A stretch of DNA of 64,000 nucleotides from assembly GCA_013823135.1 (NCBI GenBank), contig PNLP01000001.1, positions 186,001-250,000 on the forward strand, given 5' to 3'. This DNA is from Planctomycetaceae bacterium (lineage in GTDB: Bacteria > Planctomycetota > Planctomycetia > Gemmatales > Gemmataceae). This document shows, piece by piece, positions 49,956 to 60,951 of the stretch; positions within the stretch are counted from its first letter, which is position 1, and each line of letters starts with the position of its first letter. Below the pieces are notes generated by a model. It was given only the letters and a program-made list of their open reading frames with translations. It was not told the DNA's origin and did not search any database. Position numbers and translations under genes: made by a program.

Positions 49956-51908
49956 ATGGCTGAAGAGAAGATTATCGGCATCGACCTCGGCACCACGAAC
50001 TCTGTGGTCGCCGTGATGGAAGGGAATGAAGTCAAGGTTATCGCAAACCGAGACGGCGACCGGATTACTCCGAGCGTCGTGGCGTTTACCGACAAGGGCG
50101 ATCGCCCAGTTGGCGAGAAGGCCAAGCGGCAGGCGGTTACAAACCCGCGGCGCACGATTTACTCGATCAAGCGGTTCATGGGTCGCAGGCACAGCGAAGT
50201 TGAGAGCGAAGAAAAGCTCGTTCCGTACAAGGTTGTGGGCGGTGCGTCGGACCTTGTGAAGGTCGAGATCGACGGCAAGCAGTTCACCCCGCCAGAAATC
50301 TCGGCGATGATTCTCCGCGAACTTAAGGAGTCGGCGGAAGCGTACCTCGGGCACACGGTCCGCAAGGCGGTCATCACCGTTCCTGCGTACTTCAACGATG
50401 CCCAGCGTCAGGCCACGATCGACGCCGCTGCAATTGCCGGCTTCGACACGGAATACGAGATTCGCGGCAAGGACGGCAAGGTCGTCAAGCAGCGAATGCG
50501 CATCATCAACGAGCCGACGGCGGCGAGCATTGCTTACGCCTTCGACAAGAAGAAGGACCAGAAGATCGCAGTGTTCGACCTGGGTGGCGGTACGTTCGAC
50601 ATCAGCATTCTGGACGTGGGCGACGACGGCGTCTTCCAGGTGCTCTCGACAAACGGCGATACTCACCTCGGTGGTGATGACTTCGACCAGGTTCTGATGG
50701 ACTACCTCGCCGATGAATTCAAGAAGGAAAACGGCGCGGACCTCCGCAAAGACCCGATGGCGATGCAGCGGTTGAAGCAAGCCGCCGAGCAAGCCAAGAA
50801 GGACTTGAGCAGCCAGGCGAACACGGACGTGAACCTGCCGTTCATCACAATGGACGAGAACCGGAACCCACTGCACCTGACGCGAACGATCTCCCGCAAC
50901 CAGTTCGAGCGGATGGTCGATCACCTGATCGAGCGATGCAAGAAGCCAGTGCTGGCCGCGCTCAAGGATGCGAAGCTGACGCCGAACCAGATCGACGAGA
51001 TCGTGATGGTTGGCGGTATGACCCGTATGCCGCGAGTGACGCAGCTCGTGAAGGAGATTTTCGGCAAGGAAGGGCACAAGGGAGTGAACCCCGACGAGGT
51101 GGTGGCGATCGGTGCTGCGATCCAAGGGGCGCAACTGCTCCTGGGTGCCGCGGCCGACATCCAACTCCTCGACGTGACCCCGCTGACCCTGGGCATCAAG
51201 ACCCTCGGCGGCGTGCTGACGCCGATGATCACCCGCAACACGACGATCCCGACTCGCAAGAGCGAGACGTACACCACCGCGGCGGACAATCAGCCATCGG
51301 TGGAAGTCGAGGTGTTCCAGGGTGAGCGGCCGATGGCCGACGACAACAAGAAGATCGGGAGTTTCCACCTGGATGGGATTGCCCCGGCTCCCGCTCGGGT
51401 GCCCAAGATCGAAGTGACATTCGAGATCGATGCCAACGGCGTGCTGAGTGTCGTGGCGAAGGATCTCGGCACCCAGAAGACGCAGAGCATTCGCATCGAA
51501 GGTTCGTCCGGCATGACCAAGGAAGAAGTCGAGCGGATGAAGCGTGACGCGGAACTGCACGCCGACGAGGACAAGAAGAAGCGTGAGTTCGCCGAGTCGA
51601 AGAACGAGGCCGAGAACCGGATTCACGCGGTCGAGAAGGCGATGCAGGAAGCTGGCGACAAGCTCACGGATGCCGACAAGGCACCGGTGCTTGCAGCGGT
51701 TGCGAAGGTGCGTGAGGCGATTACGAAGGGCGACATCGCGGCACTCAAGAGCGCGACGGCGGGCTTGGAAGCTGCCGCGACTGCGATGGCTCAGCACGTT
51801 TCCGCGAAGATGGGTGGAGGGGCACCTGGCGCGGAGCCAGCCCCTGGCCCAGAGAAGAAGGACGGCGGCGACGACGTCATGGATGCCGAGTACGAAGTGA
51901 AGAAGTAA
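49956..51908 (+). CDS. dnaK: Chaperone protein DnaK
   Basis: A 650-residue full-length DnaK. Signatures: [39 protein letters not shown] and [20 protein letters not shown]; the interdomain linker and substrate-binding part are marked by [20 protein letters not shown] and by the [14 protein letters not shown] helix; the C-terminus is Gly/Ala/Pro-rich with a [11 protein letters not shown] end. A run of about 15 extra residues (about 165-180, [11 protein letters not shown]) lies before [10 protein letters not shown], where E. coli DnaK has three. No grpE or dnaJ is adjacent. GGGAG is upstream of the ATG, which follows a 150-base leader. It ends at a 21-bp hairpin. Confidence 0.98.
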   Translation: MAEEKIIGIDLGTTNSVVAVMEGNEVKVIANRDGDRITPSVVAFTDKGDRPVGEKAKRQAVTNPRRTIYSIKRFMGRRHSEVESEEKLVPYKVVGGASDLVKVEIDGKQFTPPEISAMILRELKESAEAYLGHTVRKAVITVPAYFNDAQRQATIDAAAIAGFDTEYEIRGKDGKVVKQRMRIINEPTAASIAYAFDKKKDQKIAVFDLGGGTFDISILDVGDDGVFQVLSTNGDTHLGGDDFDQVLMDYLADEFKKENGADLRKDPMAMQRLKQAAEQAKKDLSSQANTDVNLPFITMDENRNPLHLTRTISRNQFERMVDHLIERCKKPVLAALKDAKLTPNQIDEIVMVGGMTRMPRVTQLVKEIFGKEGHKGVNPDEVVAIGAAIQGAQLLLGAAADIQLLDVTPLTLGIKTLGGVLTPMITRNTTIPTRKSETYTTAADNQPSVEVEVFQGERPMADDNKKIGSFHLDGIAPAPARVPKIEVTFEIDANGVLSVVAKDLGTQKTQSIRIEGSSGMTKEEVERMKRDAELHADEDKKKREFAESKNEAENRIHAVEKAMQEAGDKLTDADKAPVLAAVAKVREAITKGDIAALKSATAGLEAAATAMAQHVSAKMGGGAPGAEPAPGPEKKDGGDDVMDAEYEVKK

Positions 51909-51925
51909 GCGATCGTTGCAGAACA

Positions 51926-51982
51926 AGGGCCGCGGAGTTGGGCGAAAAACCGATCCGGTTCTTCGCTCAACTCCGCGGCCCT
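51926..51982. terminator. Terminator after dnaK
   Basis: Bases 51926-51946 pair with 51962-51982 over 21 positions with one G-T type mismatch; the loop is 15 bases. It lies 18 bases past the dnaK stop and 20 bases before the end of the convergent sigma-factor gene, so it probably works in both directions. Confidence 0.75.
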
Positions 51983-52001
51983 GTTATTGAGCCTTCGGTG
52001 T

Positions 52002-52562
52002 TTACGAACGATCCTCTGCAGCGAGGGTGCGGGTCACGCATTTGAGCAAGATTGTCCTGACCCGTGCGAGCTGCTCGGACAACGCTTTCGGCGACTTCCC
52101 CGCTCGCCGGGCGATCTCGTTCACACACGCACCGGGTTCGTAGCGTTCGGCGATCAAGGCAGCGTGTTCTGGCCGAAGTTTCCGGATGCATCCGCGAAGG
52201 GCTGCGCGGCGTGCGTCGGACTCGTCAATGTGTGCTTCGGCATCGTCCGCCAACAGTTCGATCAACGTATCATCGAAAGACTCCCGCGACCGTTTCTGTC
52301 GCTTTCTGAACGCCATCACCTGGAAACGGGCGATGCTGAAAGCCCACGCTGTGAAGTTGGTTCCTGGGGTAAATTCCGACGCCTTCTGCCACAGGACGAG
52401 GTTCGTCTCTTGAAGCACGTCGTCTGCGTCGTTTGGAATCCGGACCAGGGAAAGGATGAAGGCGTACAGCCTTCGCTGGTTCGCTGTCACCTCACAAACA
52501 AACGCAGCAGCATCCGTGGGGTACTCGGTGGGACGCTCGGCAGGTGTGGTGTCCGAACCCAC
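52002..52562 (-). CDS. ECF-type RNA polymerase sigma factor (Rhodopirellula/Verrucomicrobium family)
   Basis: A 186-residue sigma-70 family factor with regions 2 and 4 only. Region 2 is LYAFILSLVRIPNDADDVLQ followed by ETNLVLWQKASEFTPGTNF and the FRKRQKRSRESFDD stretch; region 4 is LRPEHAALIAERYEPGACVN, then EIARRAGKSPKALSEQLARV as DNA-recognition helix-turn-helix. The starting codon is the GTG at 52562 with AGAGGA upstream. It follows the DUF1501 gene by 31 bases and so is the third gene of that operon. No anti-sigma gene is next to it; such factors in planctomycetes are usually linked to DUF1549/DUF1553 proteins. Confidence 0.9.
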   Translation of the reverse strand: MGSDTTPAERPTEYPTDAAAFVCEVTANQRRLYAFILSLVRIPNDADDVLQETNLVLWQKASEFTPGTNFTAWAFSIARFQVMAFRKRQKRSRESFDDTLIELLADDAEAHIDESDARRAALRGCIRKLRPEHAALIAERYEPGACVNEIARRAGKSPKALSEQLARVRTILLKCVTRTLAAEDRS

Positions 52563-52593
52563 AGGAAATCCTCTTGCGATCGGATGTCACCAC

Positions 52594-53997
<1,404 letters not shown>

Positions 53998-54027
53998 CGG
54001 ATCGACTCCGTGGCTTGCGCGGGTGCG

Positions 54028-57000
54028 TCACTCGACGTAGAGGAATTCACTGGCGTTCAACAACACGTGGCAGAGATCGACCCACGCGGCGCGATTCACG
54101 TCGCGGCTACCCGCTCCGATTGCGGCTACGGGCTTGATGTCGTACCCGTGACCGGAACCGTCCCGGAACACGTTCGGCTTGGTCTCGAACTGCCAGTAGC
54201 CGACCGTGTGCTTGTTCGTTCCTTCGCGGGTGAAGAGGAGTTGATCGACTCCCAGCGCCACGTTGGAAACACGCACGTCGTCGAGCAAGCCGTCGAAGCC
54301 CGATTCCCCCTTTGACCCGCGACTCCCGATCATCATCGGGTGCTTGTTTTCGATGTCGCCGATGATCCCATGAGGAATCTTGGCGGTGAGCAGTGGTTCG
54401 TCGTCGTTGGAAAGGTCTTTGAGATAGAACACGGCTTGGCCCGGTTCCTTCCCCTTCGCCAGTGTGACCGCCGCCGCGAGATAGTATGGCTTGTTGAGGG
54501 CGATGTGCTGATCGGAGAAGACTGCCTCTTCACCGAACGTGTCGTCGGCCTTTTTGCCGAACAGTTGGAGCACGACCGTCTGGGGCTTGCGACGCGACTT
54601 CTTCCCGGTGATTCCGAACACCCAGCCGGCGTGCTTCGCGTCCCCATCCCATTTCGCTGCCAGTGTGCGAACCGCTCCGGTCTCGGCGACTGACCGCGGG
54701 TAGATGAACGTTTCGATCGTGAAATCGGCCTTGGGGAAGTCGTCGGCGTGGGGCACCTGGAACCCCGGGTGACTGCCCAGTTTCACCTCAGCAGCCTGCC
54801 CGTCGCGATACGGAATCTTCCCGGCCACGAACTCCGCGGCCGCAGAGCCGGAACGCTTCGGGTCGATACGCTTCGCTTGCTCGGCGAGGAATGCACGTGC
54901 AACAGTGGCCTCTTCGGAAGTCGGAGCACGACCGAACGCAAGCTGGTACGCCCGCTGGATTCGCTTGGCCTCATCCGTCGGTTCGTCCTTGGCCAGACGA
55001 TCCGCGAGTGCCCGCGATCGCAGGAGTAACGTCTGGCTGTTGAACAGGAGCAGCGATTGGACTGGCGTTGTAGTCGTATCGCGGGACGAGGCACTGTTGA
55101 ACCAGTACGGTGCGTCGAACACGTCGAGGAGTGGGTCGCGGCTGTTCCGCATGATGCGGGTGTACACGGTCCGACGTGACTCGGTGGCCGGCGTGCCTGC
55201 GCCGCCCGCTCGCAGGTCGAGTTCGCCGGTCACGGCGAATAGCGAATCGCGAATCTGTTCCGCATCGAGTCGCCGAACAGTGCCGCGCCAGAGCAACTTG
55301 TTCTCGGGGTCGCTCAGGCGTCCCTGAGCGGGTGCGGGGTGAGTTGCGCTGCGACGGTATGCCGCGCTGGTGACGATCAAGCGATGAATGTGTTTGAGCG
55401 ACCACGGCTCTGGGTTCTGTTCGCCGTTCGATTTCCGGGAGGGGGCTACGAACTCGCTCGCAAGCCAGTCCAGCAGTTCCGGATGCGTGGGAGGGTCGCC
55501 GAGCCTGCCGAAGTCGCTGGCGTTCGCGGCCAGTCCCCGGCCAAAGTGCTGTTGCCAGAGCCGGTTCACCATCACACGTGCGGCGAGCGGATTTGCGGGG
55601 TCGGTCAGCCACTTCGCGAGTGCGGAACGCCGACCGCTGGAGTTCGGCAACTGCGTAACCGTCGCGGGTTTCTCGTTCAGCAGTGTCAAGAATCCTGGCT
55701 CGATCTCGGCATCCCCCTTCTTGGGAATGGTGACGGGAGCTGCACGGGGGCCAGCGTCGGTTGCCGCGAACGGAACGGGGAGGGGTGGTGGCTTCAAGGA
55801 ATCGAACGCGGCCAGTTCCCGCTTGATGGCGAGCACACGTTCCTTGTCGGCTCCCTTGAGTGAGCGTTCGAGCCGGTCGTATTCGTAATACACCTGGCGG
55901 TAGGCGAGTTCGGCGAGCTGGTGTTCCAGCGTCGTTCGCTCCGCAACAGGCTTGCGGATCATCACCTGAATGTCGGGCGGGAACTTCGTGATCGCGTCTT
56001 CAGCCGCACGCTTGCGGTACGGTGCCTCGATCTTCGCTTGCTCGTCACGAAGCGCCGCGGTCTTGGCTTCCCACTCCGCCAACTTGGCCGCGTGCGCTTT
56101 CTGCTCCTGCTCCGTCGCGGCGATCAGGTCTTGCCGTGGAAGGAGCCCGGAAAAGAACGCACGCAAGCGGAAGTAGTCCTTCTGCAAGATCGGGTCGAAC
56201 TTGTGGTCGTGGCAGCGAGCGCACTGCATTCCCAAGCCGAGGAACACGTCTCCCGTTGTGTCGGTGACATCATCAAGGATCAGGTTCCACTGCGTGCGAA
56301 CGTCGCGTTGGTTGTACTCGTACACCCAGTGTCTCAAGTAGCCCGTTGCGATGAGTGCGTCGGGGTCGCCGGGGAACAGTTCGTCGCCGGCGAGTTGTTC
56401 CTGCACGAAGCGGTCGTAAGGTTTGTCGGCGTTGAACGCCCGCACGACGTAGTCGCGGTAACGCCAGGCGTTTGGGCGGTAATCGTCGATGCGGTAACCG
56501 TCGCTGTCGGCGTAACGCACGAGGTCGAGCCACAATCGCGCGGCACGCTCACCGTGGCGAGGCGAATCGAGAAGGCGATCAACGAGGCGTTCGTAAGCGT
56601 CGGCAGCACGATCTGCGACGAACGCTTCCACATCTTCGGGGGATGGGGGCAACCCGGTCAGGTCGAGCGTGACTCGGCGAATCAGCACGCGGCGTTCGGC
56701 TTCGGGTGCGGGCGTCAATTTGTTCTGTGCGAGCTTCGCGAGGATAAACCGGTCGATCTCGTTGTGAACGAGCGCTTTTGGGTCTTGAAGGGCAGGCACC
56801 GCCGCACGCTGCACGGGGACGAACGCCCACCACTTCCGGTCTTCATCCGTGATCTTGCCCGGTAGGCGGCGACCGGTTGTTTTCCCTGCGTTGGGCCAGG
56901 GTGCGCCCATCTTCACCCACTTCGTCAACGTCTCGATGTCGGCATCAGTGAGCTTCTCTTTCGGAGGCATCTTGAGGTCGTCGTTCTTGTACCGAACTGC

Positions 57001-57267
57001 CTCGATCAGTTTGCTTTTGTCGGGATCACCCGGCACCACGGACGCTCCCGAATCGCCACCCTGAAGCAACCCAGCGAGGGAATCGACGACGAGCCCGCCC
57101 TTGTTCTTCTTCTGCGCTTCGCTGTGACAACTGAAGCACTTGTCTGTGAGAAGTGGGCGGACGTGTTTCTCGAAGAACTCGGCCTGCTCCTTGGTCGGTT
57201 CGGCGGCAGGAGAGGGAGGTGCTGTCAGGCCACAAAACGCGGTGGCGAGGATGAGTGGAAGTCGCAT
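54028..57267 (-). CDS. Planctomycete cytochrome c / DUF1549 / DUF1553 protein with inserted LamG domain
   Basis: A 1079-residue exported protein. The signal peptide is LILATAFCGLTAPPSPAAE. A planctomycete-type cytochrome c domain (about 28-115) has CFSCH and the distal Met in LKMPPKE. DUF1549 (about 150-360) follows, with RLWLDLVRYADSDGYRIDDY and a second CxxCH, CARCHDHKFDPI. DUF1553 (about 550-820) has ANPLAARVMVNRLWQQHFGR and TPVQSLLLFNSQTLLLRSR. Residues about 826-1048 are a LamG/concanavalin-like beta sandwich (FTIETFIYPRSVAETGAVRT, LDDVRVSNVALGVDQLLF). The last 31 residues (AAWVDLCHVLLNASEFLYVE) are the normal DUF1553 ending, so LamG sits inside that domain. It heads the operon with DUF1501 and ECF sigma genes. 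Confidence 0.9.
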   Translation of the reverse strand: MRLPLILATAFCGLTAPPSPAAEPTKEQAEFFEKHVRPLLTDKCFSCHSEAQKKNKGGLVVDSLAGLLQGGDSGASVVPGDPDKSKLIEAVRYKNDDLKMPPKEKLTDADIETLTKWVKMGAPWPNAGKTTGRRLPGKITDEDRKWWAFVPVQRAAVPALQDPKALVHNEIDRFILAKLAQNKLTPAPEAERRVLIRRVTLDLTGLPPSPEDVEAFVADRAADAYERLVDRLLDSPRHGERAARLWLDLVRYADSDGYRIDDYRPNAWRYRDYVVRAFNADKPYDRFVQEQLAGDELFPGDPDALIATGYLRHWVYEYNQRDVRTQWNLILDDVTDTTGDVFLGLGMQCARCHDHKFDPILQKDYFRLRAFFSGLLPRQDLIAATEQEQKAHAAKLAEWEAKTAALRDEQAKIEAPYRKRAAEDAITKFPPDIQVMIRKPVAERTTLEHQLAELAYRQVYYEYDRLERSLKGADKERVLAIKRELAAFDSLKPPPLPVPFAATDAGPRAAPVTIPKKGDAEIEPGFLTLLNEKPATVTQLPNSSGRRSALAKWLTDPANPLAARVMVNRLWQQHFGRGLAANASDFGRLGDPPTHPELLDWLASEFVAPSRKSNGEQNPEPWSLKHIHRLIVTSAAYRRSATHPAPAQGRLSDPENKLLWRGTVRRLDAEQIRDSLFAVTGELDLRAGGAGTPATESRRTVYTRIMRNSRDPLLDVFDAPYWFNSASSRDTTTTPVQSLLLFNSQTLLLRSRALADRLAKDEPTDEAKRIQRAYQLAFGRAPTSEEATVARAFLAEQAKRIDPKRSGSAAAEFVAGKIPYRDGQAAEVKLGSHPGFQVPHADDFPKADFTIETFIYPRSVAETGAVRTLAAKWDGDAKHAGWVFGITGKKSRRKPQTVVLQLFGKKADDTFGEEAVFSDQHIALNKPYYLAAAVTLAKGKEPGQAVFYLKDLSNDDEPLLTAKIPHGIIGDIENKHPMMIGSRGSKGESGFDGLLDDVRVSNVALGVDQLLFTREGTNKHTVGYWQFETKPNVFRDGSGHGYDIKPVAAIGAGSRDVNRAAWVDLCHVLLNASEFLYVE

Positions 57268-57410
57268 GGTGAGTTCCGGTCGAGTGTCTCAGCCGGGTCT
57301 GGCAGCGTTCGAGTCTGGTGCGAGCAACGCACTTGTGATCTGTTGAGCTATGCCTAGCAAACCCCGGACTCGTCGCCCATGAACTATACTCCAGAAAACC
57401 CCGGATCTCA

Positions 57411-58271
57411 TCAGATTGAGTTGCGTGATGTGATCCCTTCGGGGGAGGCGAGTGTGAGGATGCAGATTTCGGGGGGAGCATTGAGTCGTAGCGGCACGCC
57501 AGCCTCACCGAGACCACGCGACACGAACACCGAAGACATTGGGCCGCGCACGAGTCCGCGACGATACTTCGCCCCGAACCGCGACGGCAGCCACGGAGCA
57601 CCTCCGAGGTAAAACTGCCCGCCGTGCGTGTGACCGCTCAGGATCAACCCCACGCGGGGATCGGGGCGAATCTCGGCGAAATCCGGGTTGTGCGAAAGCA
57701 GGACGACGCCCGCGTTGGCTGGCACGCCCGTCAATGCGCGTGCAAGGTCCGGCTTTCCCCACCAGAGGTCGTCCACGCCCGCCAGATACAGGTGCTCTCC
57801 ATTCAGGGTAACTGTGCGATGCTTATTGGTCAGGTCGTTCAATGGAGTGTCGGCGATGAGCGCCTGGTACACGTCGCCGCCGCGTTGCATGTCGTGATTG
57901 CCCGGAACGGCGAACACGCCCAGCGGGGCCGTGAGTTGCGACAGTGCTTCCAAACACGGAGGCAACTCGATGTGAGCGGTCTTCCCCTTGTGTGCGTAGT
58001 CACCGACCAGCGCGATGAGATCGGGCGCAAGCGAGTTCGTCAACCGGACAGCGCTCCGGATAAACTCGATCCCCACGAACGGACCGTGGTGCAAGTCCGC
58101 CAGAACCGCGATCGTTGTCCCATCGAACGCGGGCGGCAGCTTGGGGACCGTAACCGTTTGCTCGGTGACCTGGATGTCTGACGCTTCCCAGAAGCCGTAT
58201 CCCGCCGTTCCCAGGATGCCCCCGGCCCCAAGCAGGGCCGTGTTGCGGATGAACTTGCGCCGAGTGATCAC
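57411..58271 (-). CDS. Tat-exported metallophosphoesterase (calcineurin-like, YaeI type)
   Basis: A 286-residue calcineurin-like phosphoesterase. The start is placed at the GTG at 58271 because GGAGG lies six bases upstream and the product then begins VITRRKFIRNTALLGAGGIL, a Tat signal. Metal ligands read in family order: Asp and His in AVLADLHHGPF, Asp in IALVGDYAHKG, Asn-His in AVPGNHDMQRGG, and His-Asn in LLSHNPDF and SGHTHGGQFYLG. It should be periplasmic and act on phosphoester bonds of lipids or nucleotides, the substrate unclear. It lies 143 bases upstream of the DUF1549-type gene on the same strand, and divergent from the NCS1 permease. Confidence 0.88.
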   Translation of the reverse strand: MITRRKFIRNTALLGAGGILGTAGYGFWEASDIQVTEQTVTVPKLPPAFDGTTIAVLADLHHGPFVGIEFIRSAVRLTNSLAPDLIALVGDYAHKGKTAHIELPPCLEALSQLTAPLGVFAVPGNHDMQRGGDVYQALIADTPLNDLTNKHRTVTLNGEHLYLAGVDDLWWGKPDLARALTGVPANAGVVLLSHNPDFAEIRPDPRVGLILSGHTHGGQFYLGGAPWLPSRFGAKYRRGLVRGPMSSVFVSRGLGEAGVPLRLNAPPEICILTLASPEGITSRNSI

Positions 58272-58442
58272 GCTGAGCCTCCTGCCGGGTCGTGCGAAGG
58301 TGGCATTTTGTCCGATTCTCTCTCTGACGCACAACCGCAACTCGATCGTGATTCACACGTGAACTATTCGACTGCACCATATCACCTGGCTCGCACCGAC
58401 GGCTACATTGACTGACGACGCCAGGGACACCCGGAGCTTCTC

Positions 58443-59918
58443 GTGAACACGCCCAGTGATGCAACCGATACCGTGTCATCCACCTCAGGTTACTGGAACT
58501 CCGATATTGCCCCGATACCTCTGACGGCCCGGCGCTGGGGTATGCGCGACATGGCCTCGCTATGGGTCGCGATGGCCGCGTGCGTGCCAACGTACATGCT
58601 CGCCTCATCACTGATCCAGGGTGGGATGAACTGGTGGCAGGCTGTGTTGACGGTCTTCCTGGGAAACGTGGTGGTTCTCGTTCCCATCCTGCTCAACGCG
58701 CACGCGGGCACGAAGTATGGCATCCCGTTCCCGGTGTACTGCCGTGCGGCATTCGGACTGCGTGGAGCGAACGTGCCGGCGATGCTGCGGGCACTGGTCG
58801 CGTGTGGGTGGTTCGGAATCCAAACCTGGATCGGCGGTTGGGCAATCTACAAGATACTGGAACTCTACATACCCGGATGGTCAGGGCTCGAACACCTTCC
58901 GGTTGTGGGCATTAGCACGCCGCAACTGGTCTGCTTCCTGAGTTTCTGGGGAGTAAATCTGTTCGTGGTGTATCGCGGGATCGACTCGATTCGCCTGTTG
59001 CTCCGGATCAAGGCACCGCTTCTGATTGCTCTCGGACTGGCGCTACTGGCGTGGGCTTACCAGAATGCGGGCGGTTTCGGCCCGATACTGTCGCAACCCT
59101 CGAAGTTTGTGGACGGTGGGGAGAAGGCCGGGCAGTTCTGGGCGGTGTTCTTTCCGTCGCTGACAGCGTGCGTGGGCTTCTGGGCAACGCTGTCGCTGAA
59201 CATCCCAGACTTCAGTCGTTATGCGCACAGTCAGCGTGACCAGATTGTCGGTCAGGCCGTGGGGTTGCCCGCGAGCATGGCGCTGTACTCGTTCATTGGG
59301 GTTGCGGTTACTTCGGCGACAGTCGTGATTTATGGCAATGCGATCTGGGATCCCGTGGAAGTGCTGGCCAAAACTCCGAACGTAACGCTTCACGTCATCG
59401 GTCTGTTCTCGCTGTGCCTGGCAACTCTCGCAACGAACCTCGCGGCGAATGTCGTGGGACCGGCCAACGATTTCGCGAACCTGTGGCCGCGCCGCATCTC
59501 GTTCCGAACGGGAGGGCTGATCACGGGAGTGATTGGCGTGCTGATTCAACCGTGGCGACTGGTGCAAGACCCTTCGGGCTACATTTTCACCTGGCTGATC
59601 GCGTACTCGTCACTGCTCGGCTCAGTCGGTGGCATCCTCATCGCGGATTATTTCGTGCTTCGCAAGACACGGCTTTGCCTGAACGGCCTGTACCAAAAAG
59701 ATGGGCCGTACTGGTACTCCGGTGGGTTCCACCGAACAGCCTTGGTCGCGTTGGCGCTTGGTGTCGCGCCTTGCATTCCTGGGTTCCTGGGCACGATCGG
59801 GGTCGTTGATGTGTCGCTCTTCTGGACGGAACTCTACCACTATGCGTGGTTCTTGAGCTTCGCAATTTCAGCCGTGGTGTACGCACTGGTGGGTCGTTCC
59901 GGTGAGAGGCGGGATTGA
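58443..59918 (+). CDS. NCS1-family nucleobase:cation symporter
   Basis: A 491-residue permease with about 12 membrane segments. The NCS1 marks are SDIAPIPLTARRWGMRDMAS at the N-terminus, GTKYGIPFPVYCRAAFGLRG in the substrate region, VACGWFGIQTWIGGWAIYKI, NIPDFSRYAHSQRDQIVGQA and NVVGPANDFANLWPRRIS. Members import cytosine, uracil, allantoin, hydantoins or thiamine with H or Na; the substrate here is not predictable, though the Pro-Asp-Phe-Ser-Arg-Tyr motif is shared by allantoin, uracil and cytosine types. The GTG start at 58443 has GGAG eight bases upstream. No catabolic genes for nucleobases lie nearby. Its stop is 13 bases from convergent mtfA. Confidence 0.9.
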   Translation: MNTPSDATDTVSSTSGYWNSDIAPIPLTARRWGMRDMASLWVAMAACVPTYMLASSLIQGGMNWWQAVLTVFLGNVVVLVPILLNAHAGTKYGIPFPVYCRAAFGLRGANVPAMLRALVACGWFGIQTWIGGWAIYKILELYIPGWSGLEHLPVVGISTPQLVCFLSFWGVNLFVVYRGIDSIRLLLRIKAPLLIALGLALLAWAYQNAGGFGPILSQPSKFVDGGEKAGQFWAVFFPSLTACVGFWATLSLNIPDFSRYAHSQRDQIVGQAVGLPASMALYSFIGVAVTSATVVIYGNAIWDPVEVLAKTPNVTLHVIGLFSLCLATLATNLAANVVGPANDFANLWPRRISFRTGGLITGVIGVLIQPWRLVQDPSGYIFTWLIAYSSLLGSVGGILIADYFVLRKTRLCLNGLYQKDGPYWYSGGFHRTALVALALGVAPCIPGFLGTIGVVDVSLFWTELYHYAWFLSFAISAVVYALVGRSGERRD

Positions 59919-59931
59919 GCCTTCAACTACC

Positions 59932-60714
59932 TCACCCTCGTCGCCCGAACCATGCCAGGGGATCGACCTTGAAGTAAGCCGCGAGGAGTCGATACACCTC
60001 GGGGTAGAGTTGCTTGAGTGTGGCAGGGCGGCAATAGAAGGCTTCACAGGCGTTGGCGAAGTATTCCGCCAAGCTATCGGCAGCGTGGGCTGTGAACAGT
60101 GGGTTACGCTTACCCCGTGAGATTGCGTGGTGATGTTGCTCAAAATGGGTGGTGAGGATGTCCTGCCAGCGGGATTCCAGTTCGCCATCCCCGAGTGGTG
60201 GTGCGCGGGTCGTCAGTCTTTCTGAGAAGTCGAGTTGGTGTGCGAACTCATGGATCACGACGTTCACCCCACCGCTCGGGTTCCGACCCTCGGGTAAAAC
60301 CTCGTCCCAAGCCAGCAGAACCGGCCCACGGTCAACCGCACGACCGGCCAGAGGCGTTTCGGAGAGTCCATCGTCTTCCCACCCATCCTCGGCCACGGGC
60401 GTTCGGAACTCTGTCGGGAAGACAACGACTTTGCGAACGTGTTGGAAATATCGGTGATCATTCCCGAGCAACAGAAGTGCGGCTTGTGCTGCGATCGTAA
60501 CCTTCATCTCTTCAGTAACAAATAAGCTGCCACACCCCTGCCACTGTTTCTCGGCAATGAGGATTCGTGTAATGTTGCGGAGGTTTGTTTGCTCGGTTGG
60601 GGAGATCAGGCCATAATGAGCGACGTTCTTCGCGAGGAAACCTTCCCACCATGTGGGGAACGGTGCTGCGAGGAGTGTCTGCCGTCGGCGGTCGCGGAAC
60701 CAAGAGAGAAGCAT
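59932..60714 (-). CDS. mtfA: MtfA-like zinc metallopeptidase (M90)
   Basis: A 260-residue MtfA/M90 peptidase. The zinc motif HEFAHQLDF is followed, about 60 residues later, by HAADSLAEYFANACEAFYCR with the third-ligand Glu region of this family; AAQAALLLLGNDHRYFQHVR is the typical N-terminal part. In E. coli MtfA is an aminopeptidase that binds the Mlc repressor and so links to glucose uptake; such a role here is unknown. The ATG at 60714 (MLLSWFRDRRR) is chosen over an upstream ATG because the basic Trp-Phe start is the family's. It is divergent from the PP2C gene. Confidence 0.88.
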   Translation of the reverse strand: MLLSWFRDRRRQTLLAAPFPTWWEGFLAKNVAHYGLISPTEQTNLRNITRILIAEKQWQGCGSLFVTEEMKVTIAAQAALLLLGNDHRYFQHVRKVVVFPTEFRTPVAEDGWEDDGLSETPLAGRAVDRGPVLLAWDEVLPEGRNPSGGVNVVIHEFAHQLDFSERLTTRAPPLGDGELESRWQDILTTHFEQHHHAISRGKRNPLFTAHAADSLAEYFANACEAFYCRPATLKQLYPEVYRLLAAYFKVDPLAWFGRRG

Positions 60715-60951
60715 GGGGTTATTGTACCGTGCCAACACGTGCAAGTAGCCCCTTGACTGGGTATAACAACCTTGTCAGGTTGGTTAGTGTGATTTGGCAA
60801 CCTGGATAATTTGCAGGTGGGATTGCACAACGCCGGTGCGGGAACATGTTCAGAATTGCGCAAGACTGCCAGATTTCCGATCAGTAAGACGGCAAGCAGG
60901 CCAAGGATAACGTAGGATGGTGTTGGATGGAAATTCTCCGAGGATTGTTCG

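Noticed and set aside
49743..51926. A 727-codon open frame on the minus strand opposite dnaK
   Set aside because: It mirrors dnaK codon positions in a GC-rich gene, is His/Leu/Arg-rich with no domain, and dnaK itself is beyond doubt.
55921..56865. A 314-codon plus-strand frame opposite the DUF1549/DUF1553 gene
   Set aside because: Shadow of a gene with clear cytochrome and DUF1549 motifs.
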